From Melampsora larici-populina 98AG31 (lineage: Eukaryota > Basidiomycota > Pucciniomycetes > Pucciniales > Melampsoraceae), in the NCBI RefSeq assembly GCF_000204055.1, contig NW_006768778.1, forward strand, positions 1,488,095 to 1,552,094: a stretch of DNA of 64,000 bases, written 5' to 3'. Shown piece by piece: positions 25,401 to 37,353 of this stretch. The notes below the pieces were generated by a model. That model was not told the DNA's origin. It saw nothing but the letters and a program-made list of their open reading frames with translations, and ran no database searches. The position numbers and the translations under genes are program-made. The first letter of the stretch is position 1. Each line of letters begins with the position of its first letter.

Positions 25401-26151
25401 TTACCGTTCTCGGCGAATTGTAGCTCGGTGTATTGACCAAAGCGGGATGCATTAGAGTTATCTGAAGTGAAAGCGTTTCCAAAACTATCTAGAATGAATT
25501 GAGCAGCCGGGATCTGTTGAACGAGTTTTGAGCCCTTCTTTCCAGGGAGTGCTGATGAAAGATCGGTGATCATACGTGTTGATAAACGTCGAGCTTCCGA
25601 TTTTCCACTGCCACTCTCACCGCTAGAAGAATGAAGATGGATGAAGTTAGTATGGTCACATGAGTGCAAGCGCAACATCTATGAAAGAGAAGAAAGATTG
25701 CAAACCTGAGGAGAATGGTTTGATCACCACCAGTCCTGCGCATGTAATAATATGCCTTGCCAGCCAAAGCCCAAATGTGAGGTCCAGTGCCATAACCATA
25801 GCCAGACTCTTGTTCCACTCTCTGCCGCCTATCTTCGCTACAATCTCGCCAATCAGTTGCATAAGCATTGAGGGATTGATCGGAATTTACCGAGAGAATC
25901 TTGTTGGTAGCAAGAGAGACGATACATCGAGGAGAGAGCCAAATGTAAGGAAGATCGGATAGAAATCGACCCTTGAGAACGTTTAAGAATTGATCGGCGG
26001 TAGCCTGTTGTTGCTGAGGAGATCCTGAAGGTTGATTCGTTGAGTTGATGAGAGAACAAAGGTCTGTGAGAGAAGTAGGGTCCTGAATGTGAGTTGGTGC
26101 AATAGATTGACGAGGAGAACCAGCGAAAGGGTTGTTATTATGACCAGACAT
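19405..26151 (-). CDS. Class V-type chitin synthase with N-terminal myosin-motor-like domain (2,028 aa)
   Basis: Polymerises UDP-GlcNAc into chitin at the plasma membrane; in other fungi this class acts in polar hyphal growth. Ten exons: 26151-25706, 25622-23009, 22947-22579, 22504-22321, 22247-21238, 21165-21014, 20937-20634, 20559-20224, 20156-19616 and 19535-19405. They total 6,087 bases, exactly 2,029 codons with the stop. Residues 1 to about 800 are motor-like: P-loop GESGSGKSE near 150 and switch-I-like NSNASRFGQ near 195, while the switch-II region reads DLPGTQ and looks degenerate. A membrane segment lies near 990-1010, then a cytochrome-b5-like domain (about 1060-1230). The glycosyltransferase core carries MIDADTT (about 1495), EDRYL (about 1605) and QRRRW (about 1645). 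C-terminal membrane spans, an unusual Met/Gly-rich linker (about 1810-1980) and a DEK_C-like tail follow. Class naming (V or VII) varies between authors. Confidence 0.95.
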
Positions 26152-29100
26152 GCTGGCTAAGTTGAGCCAGATGAGAGGCTATGATAAGAGAACGATGAAA
26201 CTAATCAATCGATCAACCAATGAGAAAGTGCAAGAAGTGGAGAGTGAAGTTGATTGAGTCGAAGGCTTGATGATGAAGGTTGATGGTCAACCAGAACTCA
26301 ATGAACAGTTTCAGTTTCAAATGGTCAAGAAGATAAATTCACACAAAACTCATTAAATTAAAAATTGAAAAAAATAATCAGTTTGCATCTATTTCACATC
26401 ACATGTCACCACTTCATTTTGCAAATATCAACTGTCTTACAAATCACACCATTCACATCGTCTACATATTCATCGAAATGTTGGAAATTATCCATGATCT
26501 ATCGTCACTCTCCACTTCACTTCATATATGCAAGCATCATTTACTCATCTCACAATCAAACAGTACCGCAACATCTATGAACTCAATCCAAACCAAGTGA
26601 TAGCTAAAGGCTATTCAAGTCTTCATTTTACATCATCAGCTTGCAACTTGATCTATATATTGATCATCTCTGAATTGTAAAAGATCCGCGTTTCTACTCA
26701 TTGATAACTACATCAGAAGTATCTGAAACTGAAAGATTTATGAGGTGTAGATGGAAAAAGAAGCCAGGAATAAACACAATAAGCTGATCTCCACAACTTC
26801 ATTGAAGGATTTATTAGACAATCTAATGATCGAATCCACAGGCTAAAAAATCTACTACAAAACTCGACAGGTCTCTTTTTCATAAGACTTTTAGATCGTC
26901 AATTGGAGATTACCCGCTGAAAATAAGCAGTCAAATGTGATTACTTCGATATCAAACTGTTGCATAATAAAAACGCTTGATTTTGAAAAACTTTGACCCC
27001 ACTTGAGAATTGGTATGAATTTCTTTTGGGCAAGGGAAAAACAATCTGGACAAGTCGGCATTGGAACCCGCTTGATTCATATTTTGACTACAACTATGTA
27101 AATGTCCTAATCCAATGGCATCCTCACGGGAAGCATCATTAATCATCATTTTTGATACAAGCAAACCAATTCTCATTAATTTACCTTTATGATTTTCATA
27201 TCTTGACCAATAAGGTAAACCAATTACATTAGGATTTAAATCTTTTGTAAAAGTGATGGATCTACTTTGAAAATAATTTGTTCTGAAAGGTTTCGGTAAA
27301 ACCAAAAAACTAGGACTTCTTGGTTTAGAGATTCAAGTTGGATTTTTAATTCAAAAAGCAAAAGGGTGGTTTTAGAATTTGAATGATGAGAATTTCATTT
27401 CCTTGTGATCATAATTTGGAGTTTCTTTATGAACCCAGAGTGTCTATGTACATACATAATTACATGAAGACATCTGGGGTTGAGGAATTCTTGAAGACCT
27501 TCTATGTGATGACTCCTCCTGTTTATAATAAGGGAAAGTAATTTAAGGAAAAAAACAACACCACTTCTACCTACACACACAACACACTTGTTGTGCTAAC
27601 CCGCTTTCAAGCCACCATCCAAGACTTGGGGCAGGCCCACAGAGGAATGCTGCATGTATCACATTGCATTGAATGCTAAATATATCCCAATGCAGAGCTT
27701 CTCACTTTGTAAATTGACCATAACCCAAACTCCATTTTGAGCCACGCTCAGCCATTTCAGTTAACCCCCCAACATCCTGTTGCAAGGCTCACACCTCATT
27801 GGCTGACTATAGACCAGATTTCCCTTTGTTGAACTCATGAGAATATCAAGAATCAAGTGACTCATGTAATTTTAATTTCTTTCTTTCAGCAAAGTTCTTG
27901 GTAAAACCTCAATCACTCATCAGATGGGTAATGAATTCTGGAAATAAAAATGTAACAATGATATCAGTTTCCTCAAGGATTATGATTTGAAATAAGGAAA
28001 CCTATTTGGGAAAGAAAAAAGCTGTGATGAATTGTGTTACTTGATGTACATTGCAAGTAGCAATATTTATGTCTCAAACACTGGTGGTCTCAAACCTGTG
28101 TGGCGTCTGGGCACCAATTGCCTAGGTTCTTACAAAAACACACTCAAAGACCAAAGACCAAATTGTGATATGAATTAGGATTGACCGTAATGCACCAAGA
28201 AAGTGATATTGATCAATTTTGAAACACAAAAATATCCTTATTGTCTGGAAGCAATGCAATACCACTTTAAGTGATAGCTACACAGAATAACCCATCAAGT
28301 TTTTCATTAATGATCATAAGTTGATATGGAACAGACAAATCTCCAGGTGTACTTTTGAAATTATCATTGAGGAGAAAAAGATCAATCACCAAACTTAGAT
28401 GTGGACTACAATAGGTATCAGTTTGGTCTCTAGTTGGATGCTCTGATTTTTATTACCATGGTCATGGTAGTCAATGGGGCTCAGTGCTTTTCAGTGGTTC
28501 TTTTTATGCCCTTGGTCTGCTTTTACTCCAATCACATTATGTTATTTGTTTTGCATTGTTTGCACAATTATATAAATCACTGCTCATCCAAAGCAGTTCT
28601 TGTTCAATTAAAGTGGTGTCATTTTAAATGCACCTCTCCTGTGTCTGATGTTTGGCCCTTTCTTCCTACCTACAATCTTAACCACCAAATAGTCTGCTTA
28701 CACTACTTCACCTTTCTTGCATACAATTTAGTACCAGAAACTGGTTTAAAATGTACTTGATAGTGCTGAGAAACAAATTTAGAGTTAATCAAGTTTGTAA
28801 TGCAAGACTTCCACATATTTTACAAATTTCTCTCATCCTGCCAATTTTCTTGCTTCTGGTCCATTTGTGTGATTTTTGAAGGTGCAAAGGTGCTGCCTGC
28901 AGAGAGAGAATGGGCCTTCTGGTTCAATACCAACAAATTGTGAGGGCGGCACCAGCCACTGGGGCCCTAGTTCAGATTAAATTTGACCATTTCTATTAGA
29001 GGATGTGATCAAAGACTTCAACCATTTTTTTGAAATTCTGCCAAGTTGATGGATCAAGCTTTTACAAACATTTTCTGAAAATGTTTTTTCTTGTATGAGT

Positions 29101-29849
29101 ATTGAATTGAGATAGGATTATGATTTTCAGGAAGCAAAGGTTTTTTTTACTTGGGAGATAAGTTGTGATGCATGTTGACCTTTTGGTTTTATGTTGGACA
29201 TTGATATCTCATCCAAATTTATCAACATGAGCAAGGGTACCATAAGGAAAAGTTAATGAAGATTATTAGTTGGTTACAGATAGGAACAGATGTGGAAGCT
29301 AGGATCACAAGCATCTAGGATAGGATTCAATTTGTTGAATATCAGGTTAGATGCGTTTCTGGAAACTTGTGAAACCAAATTTATTCTGAATGAAGGCCTG
29401 ATGAACGAACAGTTTCCCGATGGATGTTCAGTTTTCTGATGGATGTTCAGTTCTCTGATGGATGTTAAGTTTTTCAATAGTCGAGCTTAGGTTTGTTGGT
29501 GGTTACGCTCGGATTATTCACGATGTTTGATATTGAACAGATTGAATGAGATTCTGCATCCAATTACCTATCCAAAACTAAAAAACAAAGCTACATCCAA
29601 CACTGAACTATGATTCATGGTCACTATTATTTCAGCGGGGATACATGTGTGTTGAGTTATAAGAGGTAAGAAGCAACAAACCAAGGACTGAGTGTTTTGT
29701 AAATACAACCAAATGAATAAATCTAGCAGTCTTTATCTTACTACTGTGAAAAATAAAAATAACAATAAGAACTTTGAAAAATGATCTGTTGTACACCATT
29801 TCGAAGAATTGACAATGAGAGAACTCCAGAATTATCTCAGTTTGTAAGT
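26152..29849. other. Promoter side of the chitin synthase, then repeat-like DNA without a supported gene
   Basis: 26152-26400 is the 5' flank of the chitin synthase. A minus-strand frame at 27305-26952 (KPFRTNYFQSRSITF onward) has plausible codon character but no start and no joinable exons, so it could be a gene remnant. 27.6-29.8 kb is A/T-rich with short frames only. A short direct repeat (GTTCAGTT/TTCTCTGATGGATGTT) occurs around 29428-29468. Confidence 0.4.
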
Positions 29850-31146
29850 TCAATGAGTTTTGCGACTTAGGCGATCTTTTTTGAAAGAAATCCGATTAAA
29901 TGGTTCTTGCCGCTTAGCCCTATCTGGGAATGACCATTGAGAAAGAGGTCGAAGGGGAGTAGACGATCTACCCCCTCCCGCGTATTGTTCTCTAAACGGA
30001 TAAGTAGTAGCAAGTAAGAAGAGCGAGTTCCATACTTTTGTCCGTCTTAGCCGCTTTGGTATGTATGGCTCAATGAGTACAGCTAGAGGTTGAAGCATGA
30101 AAAAGATTTCAAAAGCAGGTAACGAGGTAATCGTACGTGGATTAGATCGCGAAGGCCGAGGCATTACTGGGATACGCAGATCAAAAAGTGTTCATTGTCA
30201 GCCGATGTAAAAAAATGAGTCTTTGAATAAGACTAAACTCAACCATGTTCGTGTTGCCCAGTAGATGCAAGATAAATACCAATCAATCCAGCTAATCTTT
30301 GAAGTTTCGTTTTACCGCCTAATCTCTTAGTCATCCAGACCAAAGGTTTTCCACCTGCCACAACGAAACCTCTCTTGAAGAGTGTATGCCCACATTCAGA
30401 CCAAAGTTGAGCAACAGAGCTAGCACGCTGAGGTGAATGAAACATGGGTGGTAGGTACAATGGGTTGACCGAATCACGTATTGCTTTCGGAAATCGAAGA
30501 AGACTCTTTATCTTCTGTGACGCCGTAGAGACCGGTGTATGATAGGTGAAGCGAATATCTATGAGGCAAGCTAACCATATACTAAAGCTGAGAAAGTAAA
30601 GGGACTCCGCAAGGATCTTCAATCCGGGAAAATTAGGTACCCCGATTGATCGAAGAGCTGAAGTTGGTGTTTTCAGTGGTGAATCTCGAGTCAAGGTGAT
30701 AAAGACAATTGCGATGTTCATAGGAACGGCAATTGGAAGGAAACGTTTGATCAGATATGCAGTACTGAGGGCCATAGCAGCTCGTCCCCATGTGAAGTTT
30801 AACCCACGCATTCTGTCGACAAAAAAGAGATATTTTGGGTCAATGTGATGTAAGACTGATAGAGTTCAAAGATGTTCTGATGATAGTAATTGAAGGAATG
30901 TCCACGCGATCAACCTGGAAGTAAGGGCTCGCTCACGAGGCAGAGGGATCTTAGTTAAGTTAGGAAGCAAGGCTCATTCTCTTGATCATTTTTGCAGGTT
31001 TCATCCTCCTTGGTTTTCTCCCATCGTTGGACGCCTTCAAGAGTCATATGAAAGTATGATGGGACACGTCCTGTCCCGTCTAGTACGCGTCGGAGGCTGA
31101 TTCCCACTCGAAGCATTTCACAGCTGTGCACAAAAATGACATGCAT
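29850..31146 (-). pseudogene. Wax-synthase-like MBOAT paralogue 1, 5'-truncated
   Basis: Matches the three-exon plan of paralogues 2-4. Exon 2 (30812-30244) and exon 3 (30166-29850) are open. Exon 1 survives only from about 31130, roughly from residue 100 of the paralogues, and is interrupted by stops and a small insertion, so the N-terminal third and the start are lost. The family motif FWAESWHT of the paralogues reads LWSECGHT here, losing the conserved Trp next to the His. The second conserved His (HEY in the others) is followed by H. Exon 2 is two codons shorter than in the paralogues. The C-terminus after PLSQWS is unrelated to the others. Sequence past about 31146 has no similarity to exon 1. 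Confidence 0.8.
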
Positions 31147-31191
31147 CAGGAGATGAAAGGAAAAAAAGATGATGGATTGGGTTCAGGTTAA

Positions 31192-31246
31192 CAAGTCCCT
31201 CGCGAGTCGCTGCTTCTCGTCCGCTTCGAGCGCAGCGAGGGACTTG
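31192..31246. repeat. Short perfect inverted repeat beside the truncated paralogue
   Basis: CAAGTCCCTCGC at 31192-31203 pairs with GCGAGGGACTTG at 31235-31246 around a 31-base G/C-rich loop. It stands out from the A/T-rich surroundings and lies just beyond the truncation point of MBOAT paralogue 1. Confidence 0.6.
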
Positions 31247-31677
31247 GATAATTTCAGGTTCAGATCATTGCTGATGGCTTTTACTTAAAACTCACTGACA
31301 TGGTCTTTATGAATCAAATTGAATGATCTTCTGAATGAAGCTGCCTCACCTGGATCTCTGCTTTTTCTTGAGCTTCCCTTCTGAGTTACTGCAGGTGGTT
31401 TGTTTCAAAGTTTGGTCTCGTTATGCTAATGACAGATGAGGATAATGTATCGGTTTGATTCACTTTGGCTTGGGTAGTGGGTAATAGGTATGGCTTCAAA
31501 ATCTGCCTTGAGATTCTGAAACAAAACTTGCTCGCTACAAGGGGTAGGCACCATGTTTTTCGCGATGTCCACTTTGACTCGGGGGTAGGCTCGAATGCTC
31601 TCGAAAATCACGATCAACAGGCACTTCGAATCAGGCAAGATCAGGCATTGAGCAACTCGACCGCGGATCCATCCAAC

Positions 31678-33762
31678 ATGAAGTCATTTCAGACTATGAT
31701 ATTGATGTTCGATTGGCCTGTTTTGCTGACCGCTATGGGCGTTTCGGATTTATCCAAGATCATAGGTCGTCCTGTTTCTACCACGGAAAGCTATGCAAAG
31801 TCATGGTCTCACTTTACGGAACACGATCCGCCACTCCATCAACAAGAAGTTTCTCGATCGGAATTGGAAACTAGATATCCGTCAAATGTATGGCGTTCTG
31901 GTTCACAGATGGAACCTCATTGGCCAGACACGCATCTCTTCAATGCTCCTTCATCCGACGCACATACGAAAAACATCGCAGAAGGAACATGGTTTGAAGA
32001 TCAACTCGAGAGCCCAGGGCACTACAGCGAATTAAACCATGTAATGGGCGAGCTTCCAGGAATCAAGCCAGATCTGCGGTCGTGGCTCGACCAGCTCAGC
32101 GCAGCTGACTTCGATGGAGATCTACACAATGATGGCTTTCATTCAAGTAGTCCCTACAACAGCGTCACAGGGCTCAGGGGTCACTCAGAAGTGCAAACTA
32201 CCTACCATCGTGACCCTCTGGCCATTTCGACTTCACCTCACAATCAATTCTCGCAATCATCATCAGGCCACCATATTCCTGCCGAGCATCCGATAGCATT
32301 TTTGGACAGTGATTTGGCTCGTATGCTTGATGAAAATGAAAACTTTTCTTTTGACTCTCAAACTTTGAACAAAGAGCCCGCAGCAATTTTACACGACACT
32401 TCATCGCACTATCCCGTTTCTCAAGCGATCTCTTCTATTGAAAACGCAGGACGGCCTCACGAAACTTTTAAAGACGCTTCAGATCATGTTGCCCACGGCA
32501 CGCCTCGAAGCACATGGCCTACATTACCTATCTCAGAGGCCACGCTGGCGTCAGAGTCGTCGCCAAACTAGTCAGTGGTTCTGACTGGGTTTGATGAGGA
32601 ATGAAAACCTTTTTCTAATCCTTGATCGGTCTACAGTGGTTTACGAGATTCTCCAAGTGCATCCGATCCCAACCCACTCCTTCAGTTTTTATCACCGGCG
32701 ACTCATTTTCAAGAAGATCACCCGACGCCCGGACAATTGTTCAGATCAGGACAGCTCAAGCGTCCATTCACGACGGAAGAAGTTGAATTTCAATCTTCAA
32801 AACACAAAACTCGCCAGAATCCTTCTTCATTTGATGCCAAAGAAGGATTTATCAGTCAAGTACAAAGGTATCGCCCGTCCATACATACCGACCTTCCTAT
32901 CTCGGCCTCATCAGACCCCCCAAATAAGCAGCCCTCATGGCTACAATTCGAACCCCATACAACTCCTGAACTTGACTCTGAACCAAATCATATTTCAAAA
33001 CTCAAAGAACATGACCACGAAGGAAATATGTCTGATGATCCAGTGGATCTTGAAATTCACCAATCAAACATTAAATCTATAGCAAAATATTATGGAAAAA
33101 GTTGGCATCGAGAAGGTTTGAAAAAGGAGATATTATTACAAGACGATGCAAAACTTGGTGTAGTGAAACTTGGATCAAGCTACAATCATCAATCCATTTT
33201 ACCTAAGGCTAGAGATATAATTGATGGATATCAACCTGAAATTAAGAAATTTTTAGACTTATTCTCAGTAAATCGTATCAAAACGGAACATATACCATAT
33301 CTCGAACTCAATATGAAGGAACTTTTGGATAATTTTTTAGACATCGTAACCATTTGTTCTGAAGTTGTATCGTCTATTGGTTTGCATACAAATATGGAAG
33401 AAGACGTTCGTGATGGTTACCAATGGTTCATTAAAACATTAGCAGCACTTCCAGACACTCCATTTGAATACTTACCATTGATCGGAAACACTAAAAGGCT
33501 AAATAACGAGAAACTCTTTGACAAAGAGTTTCATGGTCTTTCTCCATATGCTGGTACAGTCTTTTGGTTATCTCATAGGTTTCATATTAGAAGACGTGAA
33601 ACAGTGGGAGCATCGTTGGGATTAGCATTTATGCTTGAAAATCGAAAGCATTGGCTCAAATATTTGACCTCTTCACTTGCTGTCAATGGTAAGTTGATAC
33701 CCAAAACTTTATTGGTTTCAGCAAAAAGGGTACGACCATTGAAATATCCTAATGCGTCATGA
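31678..33762 (+). CDS. Two-exon orphan gene, 672 aa, function unknown
   Basis: Exons 31678-32570 and 32637-33762 total 2,019 bases (673 codons with stop). The start is the ATG of MKSFQTMILMFDWPVLL; an earlier ATG at 31465 would only add an uncharacteristic leader. The hydrophobic N-terminus could be a weak signal peptide or anchor, but contains an Asp. Residues 30 to about 410 are polar, Ser/His/Pro-rich and probably disordered. The C-terminal 250 residues look folded: KYYGKSWHREGLKKEIL, a helix-rich middle, and GLSPYAGTVFWLSHRFHIRR near the end followed by GLAFMLENRKHWLKYL. I do not recognise the family; it may be lineage-specific. It lies between MBOAT paralogues 1 and 2. A 33-base GT..AG stretch near the end (33689-33721) is too short for an intron and is in frame, so it is kept as coding. 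Confidence 0.65.
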
Positions 33763-34803
33763 AGAGGATAATGAGCATGGTAATCATACTAAGAAAAGGG
33801 GCTATGGGATTATATGGGATTATATTCTAGATGTCATGGCTGATGACCAGAAGAAAATTTTGATCACAACGAGAGAGCCTCACAACTGGCTCATAAGCCT
33901 GAGTTACGGTGATTGGTACTGTAGTAATGCAGCTTGAAATGTAACATTAACCTGAAGTAAAATGTTTAAAGGGAGCAATACCTTGAAATGCTCAGTTGAG
34001 ATCCATCTTGAGGGAATCAAACGCGCATTCTCAAATTGGAAGTTGGACATATGAACCGTTATACAGTGTGTGGCAAAAAGCTCTGCAATATATATCAGAC
34101 TTGGTTTCCTAAGCGTAAGAGAGCTCTTTTCCTCCTCTACATTTTTCATCCTACCACCTTCATGGCGGTGCACACAGCATCTTCCCTGCATATCTTGATA
34201 GAGTTTTTGGACTCAGGAGAGCTTCTCTGGATGTCCTCCTACACCAACATATCTCAAGTTTTTGAAGAGTCCTAGAAGTAGGTTAAGGAGCTTTTTTGAA
34301 ACAAACACTCACTTCCTTCTTGTTTTGACAAGGACTCTTTAAAGGAATTTGGGATATCCCCAAGACATCACAAAAATGAGTGTATCTTTCAAAAGAAATC
34401 CAAACACTGAATTGAGAATTGTTCGCATAAGATTAGTAATCAAACAGTGACAAAATAAATGAGAGGTTGGAGTGACACCAAGGGTCAGACTCAGACTTGT
34501 AATGATAAGAAAAGTTTGAAATGAAACAAGAGATCTTGAAGCTGGAAATTAAAATAGAGATTGTATATCAAAGTACAAAGGGAAATATATGATCAGATGA
34601 CCTTGCAGGTTATTTCAAAATTCAGGGCGAGAGCTGCGACGAGTGAGTCAAATCTTGACATATGTACATATATGCCGGGTGATAATTGTTGTCTATTTAT
34701 CAGATCATCAGTTATGATCATCAAGTGGAACAGACTGCACAATGTGTCATATCAGAAAGATTAGATGACCTGATATGGCAATGAATATGAGCTGATTGGA
34801 AAA
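33763..34803. other. Intergenic, no supported gene
   Basis: Short frames only. A/T-rich DNA separates the convergent ends of the orphan gene and MBOAT paralogue 2. Confidence 0.5.
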
Positions 34804-36352
34804 TTATTGATATAGTGTGTTGAACCCTACATATTCTTTCAAAGGTGATAAGGCGTACAACAAGGACCATTTTGGAAGGGGCCTAAGAGTAGCAACAACT
34901 CTACCTTCGCCCAAGTATTGTTCTCTGAATGAATAACAGGTAGCAATTAAGAATAGGATGGTCCATAGTTTTCCTCCTCCGATCCGTTTTGGTATGTGAG
35001 GGATGATAGATGGTTCAATGAGTATACCAAGGGGTTGGAGCATGAAAAAGATTGTAGAGCCGGGTAATGAGGTGATTGTATGTGGATTGGAGTGTGGTGG
35101 TTGAGCCATTACTAGGAGGACTTTTATTCAAATCAAAAATTGTTCACGGTCAGCAAATGTGAAACAAACTCTTTAATGAATGAAAAGATGGAGCTCAACT
35201 ATATTCGTGTGTCGCTGCAGATGCAAGAAAAATACCAAGCAATCCAGCTAACCTTTGAAATTTTGTAGTGGCGCCTAATCTCTGTGCCATCCAAACCAAA
35301 GGCTTCCCGCCAGCCACAACAAAAGTTCTCTTTAAGAATGTATGCCAAGTTTCAGCCCAGAATTCAGCAACGGAACTTGAAGTTTGTGGTGAATGAAATA
35401 TAGGTGGTAGGTACAATGGATTGACTAAATCAAGAATTTCTTCTGGAAATTGAAGAAAACTCATGATTTTGTGTAAGGCCGTGCAAATCAGTGCACAAAA
35501 GGTGAAACGAGTATCGAAAAGACAAGCTATCATCACACCGAAGCTGAAAGAGTAAATGGACTCTGCCAGGATCTTCAATCCGGGGAAGCTGGGTACCCCG
35601 ATTGATAGAAGTGCTGACGTTGGTGTTTTCAATGGTGAATCGCGGGTCAAAAGGACGAAGACTATTGCGATGTTCAAAGGGACACTGATTCGAATGAAAC
35701 GTTTCATCAGATATGCGGTACTGAGGTTGTTGGCTACAGCAGCGGGTCCCCATGTGAAGTTCAACCCACGCACTCTGTTGATAAAAAAGTTTTTTTGATT
35801 AGAGTTAATGAGGTGATCGCATGAGGCTGAGGCTGATGGAGTTCAAAAGCATACTGACGATGTCAATTGAAGAAGTGTCCATGTCATCAACTTAAATATA
35901 CCACAAGGCTCATCCTCCTGTTTCTTTCTGAAAATTTCATCCTCTTTGACTTTCTCCCATCGTTGTACTCGATTGATAGTTGCGATGGGCCGCTTATAGT
36001 ACGCGCCGGTGGCGAATCCCCACTCTAGGCATTTCACAGCCGTATAAATTGCAGATAATCCCAATCCCAAGTTTATCCCAGCGCTCGATTCCAGTGGAAT
36101 GAAACAGTATCGGAAGGGAAGAGTGAGGGACCATATCACATTGATAGGTGACAGACTGATTCGTATCAACCGAGCGAGATTTGAATGAGCAAAAGTCGGG
36201 TGAAGTAATGCACACTGGCACATCACCAGGGCGTATGGAAGAAATGTTTGAAATGCAATTGGTCTGCATTGTGAAGGCAGTCCGTCTTGGAAGGTTGCGT
36301 GTGACGAGTTCCCGGATGGAAAGGTATTTGAGGTGTCCATGGATGATGGCAT
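34804..36352 (-). CDS. Wax-synthase-like membrane O-acyltransferase, paralogue 2 (461 aa)
   Basis: Exons 36352-35859 (494 bases), 35774-35200 (575) and 35120-34804 (317) total 462 codons with the stop. Multi-pass membrane protein. Conserved family marks are LYLPPIFHSPQ followed by EFWAETWHTFLKR (the W-H-containing motif of the wax-synthase/MBOAT_2 domain) and ASAATHEYI with the buried His expected in MBOAT enzymes. Such proteins transfer acyl groups to alcohol or sterol acceptors, and in fungi also occur in terpenoid pathways; the substrate here is unknown. The C-terminus is nine residues longer than in paralogues 3 and 4 (it runs on after LSPLK). Exon 2 begins GTG where the others have ATG, which is internal and harmless. 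Confidence 0.85.
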
Positions 36353-37353
36353 GATTTATGGCAGGCTTTAAGGGGGCTGATGTGTGCGATAGACGCGCGA
36401 CAGAGACGCAGAAATGTCGAGGATCGGTGGTATGGCACACGAATAGGCAGTACAAATATATAGATCAAAACACTGCAGTGATCGGACTATGTACGCCTCG
36501 ATATGGTAAAGACCTCGATTCCGAGTCCAACAGGAAAGATGGATATACGTTTATATACATTGTAGGCTAGGACGCGCCGCAGTCGTGCCGCACACGTTGA
36601 CAGTCTCTCAGGCTACTTACAACAGAGGTTATTTTCAGGTTCATAACTTCAGATTCAAGATTCAGGTTCAGGAAAGCCAAAGACTCAGCAGCCAGATTTG
36701 CACCCCGATCGGTTCCCCGTGAAAGACTATGACCGGAAACATTAGGGGTCGTCAAATTGGGCAAAATCGTGTAACTTCGAATTGCACTGGACCGTGTTCT
36801 ATGATATGATAGAGCATTTACAAGTACAGATAAAAAACACAAAAAATCGTTGAGATGAAAAGGATAGAAATTTGTTTTGAGACAATTCGAACACCATCAC
36901 CTGAAATCCTAACAACACTTCTAATGCTATTTCTGCTGAGCAAAACCACGGCTAATGACGTTATGGCGATCTTAGATAGCTGTAGGTGCGAATATTTCGG
37001 ACGGTAGATAACGATTTCGGCAGTGACAAAGACAAATGAAACAGAGGGTTTAGAGTTGTAAAAAAGGAAAAGAATCAAAAGAAGGATAGAAAGATCCTTC
37101 AAAGGAAAACAAATTGCAAAATTGGAGTAGAGCTCATACAAATCCAAAGTGAGAAGAGAGAGAGAGATAATCAGACGAGCTTCGAGAAAATTTGTACAAT
37201 CGCTAAGACACAGAAACATGAGAATTTGAACATACATAAGAATGGCTGTCAGTTTATGCATTCCTTTCACTGCTCTAACAATAGATTGAAGCTGATTATC
37301 TACGTAGATCAGTGAAACAAAGTGAAACAAAGTGAAATTTTGCTTCATGAAAT
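36353..37353. other. Spacer between MBOAT paralogues 2 and 3
   Basis: Contains a 176-codon hydrophobic minus-strand frame (37348-36818), whose composition could simply reflect A/T-rich DNA. No splice-supported gene. The right part is the 5' flank of paralogue 2. Confidence 0.4.

Noticed and set aside
23553..25962. Several frames of 60-145 codons on both strands over the chitin synthase
   Set aside because: Shadows of the long coding exon in other frames.
33689..33721. Possible intron near the end of the orphan gene
   Set aside because: Only 33 bases and in frame. Too short compared with the other introns in the window.
36818..37348. 176-codon hydrophobic minus-strand ORF between MBOAT copies
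   Set aside because: Composition matches A/T-rich DNA. No conserved motif, paralogue or splice support. Kept only as a note in the spacer.
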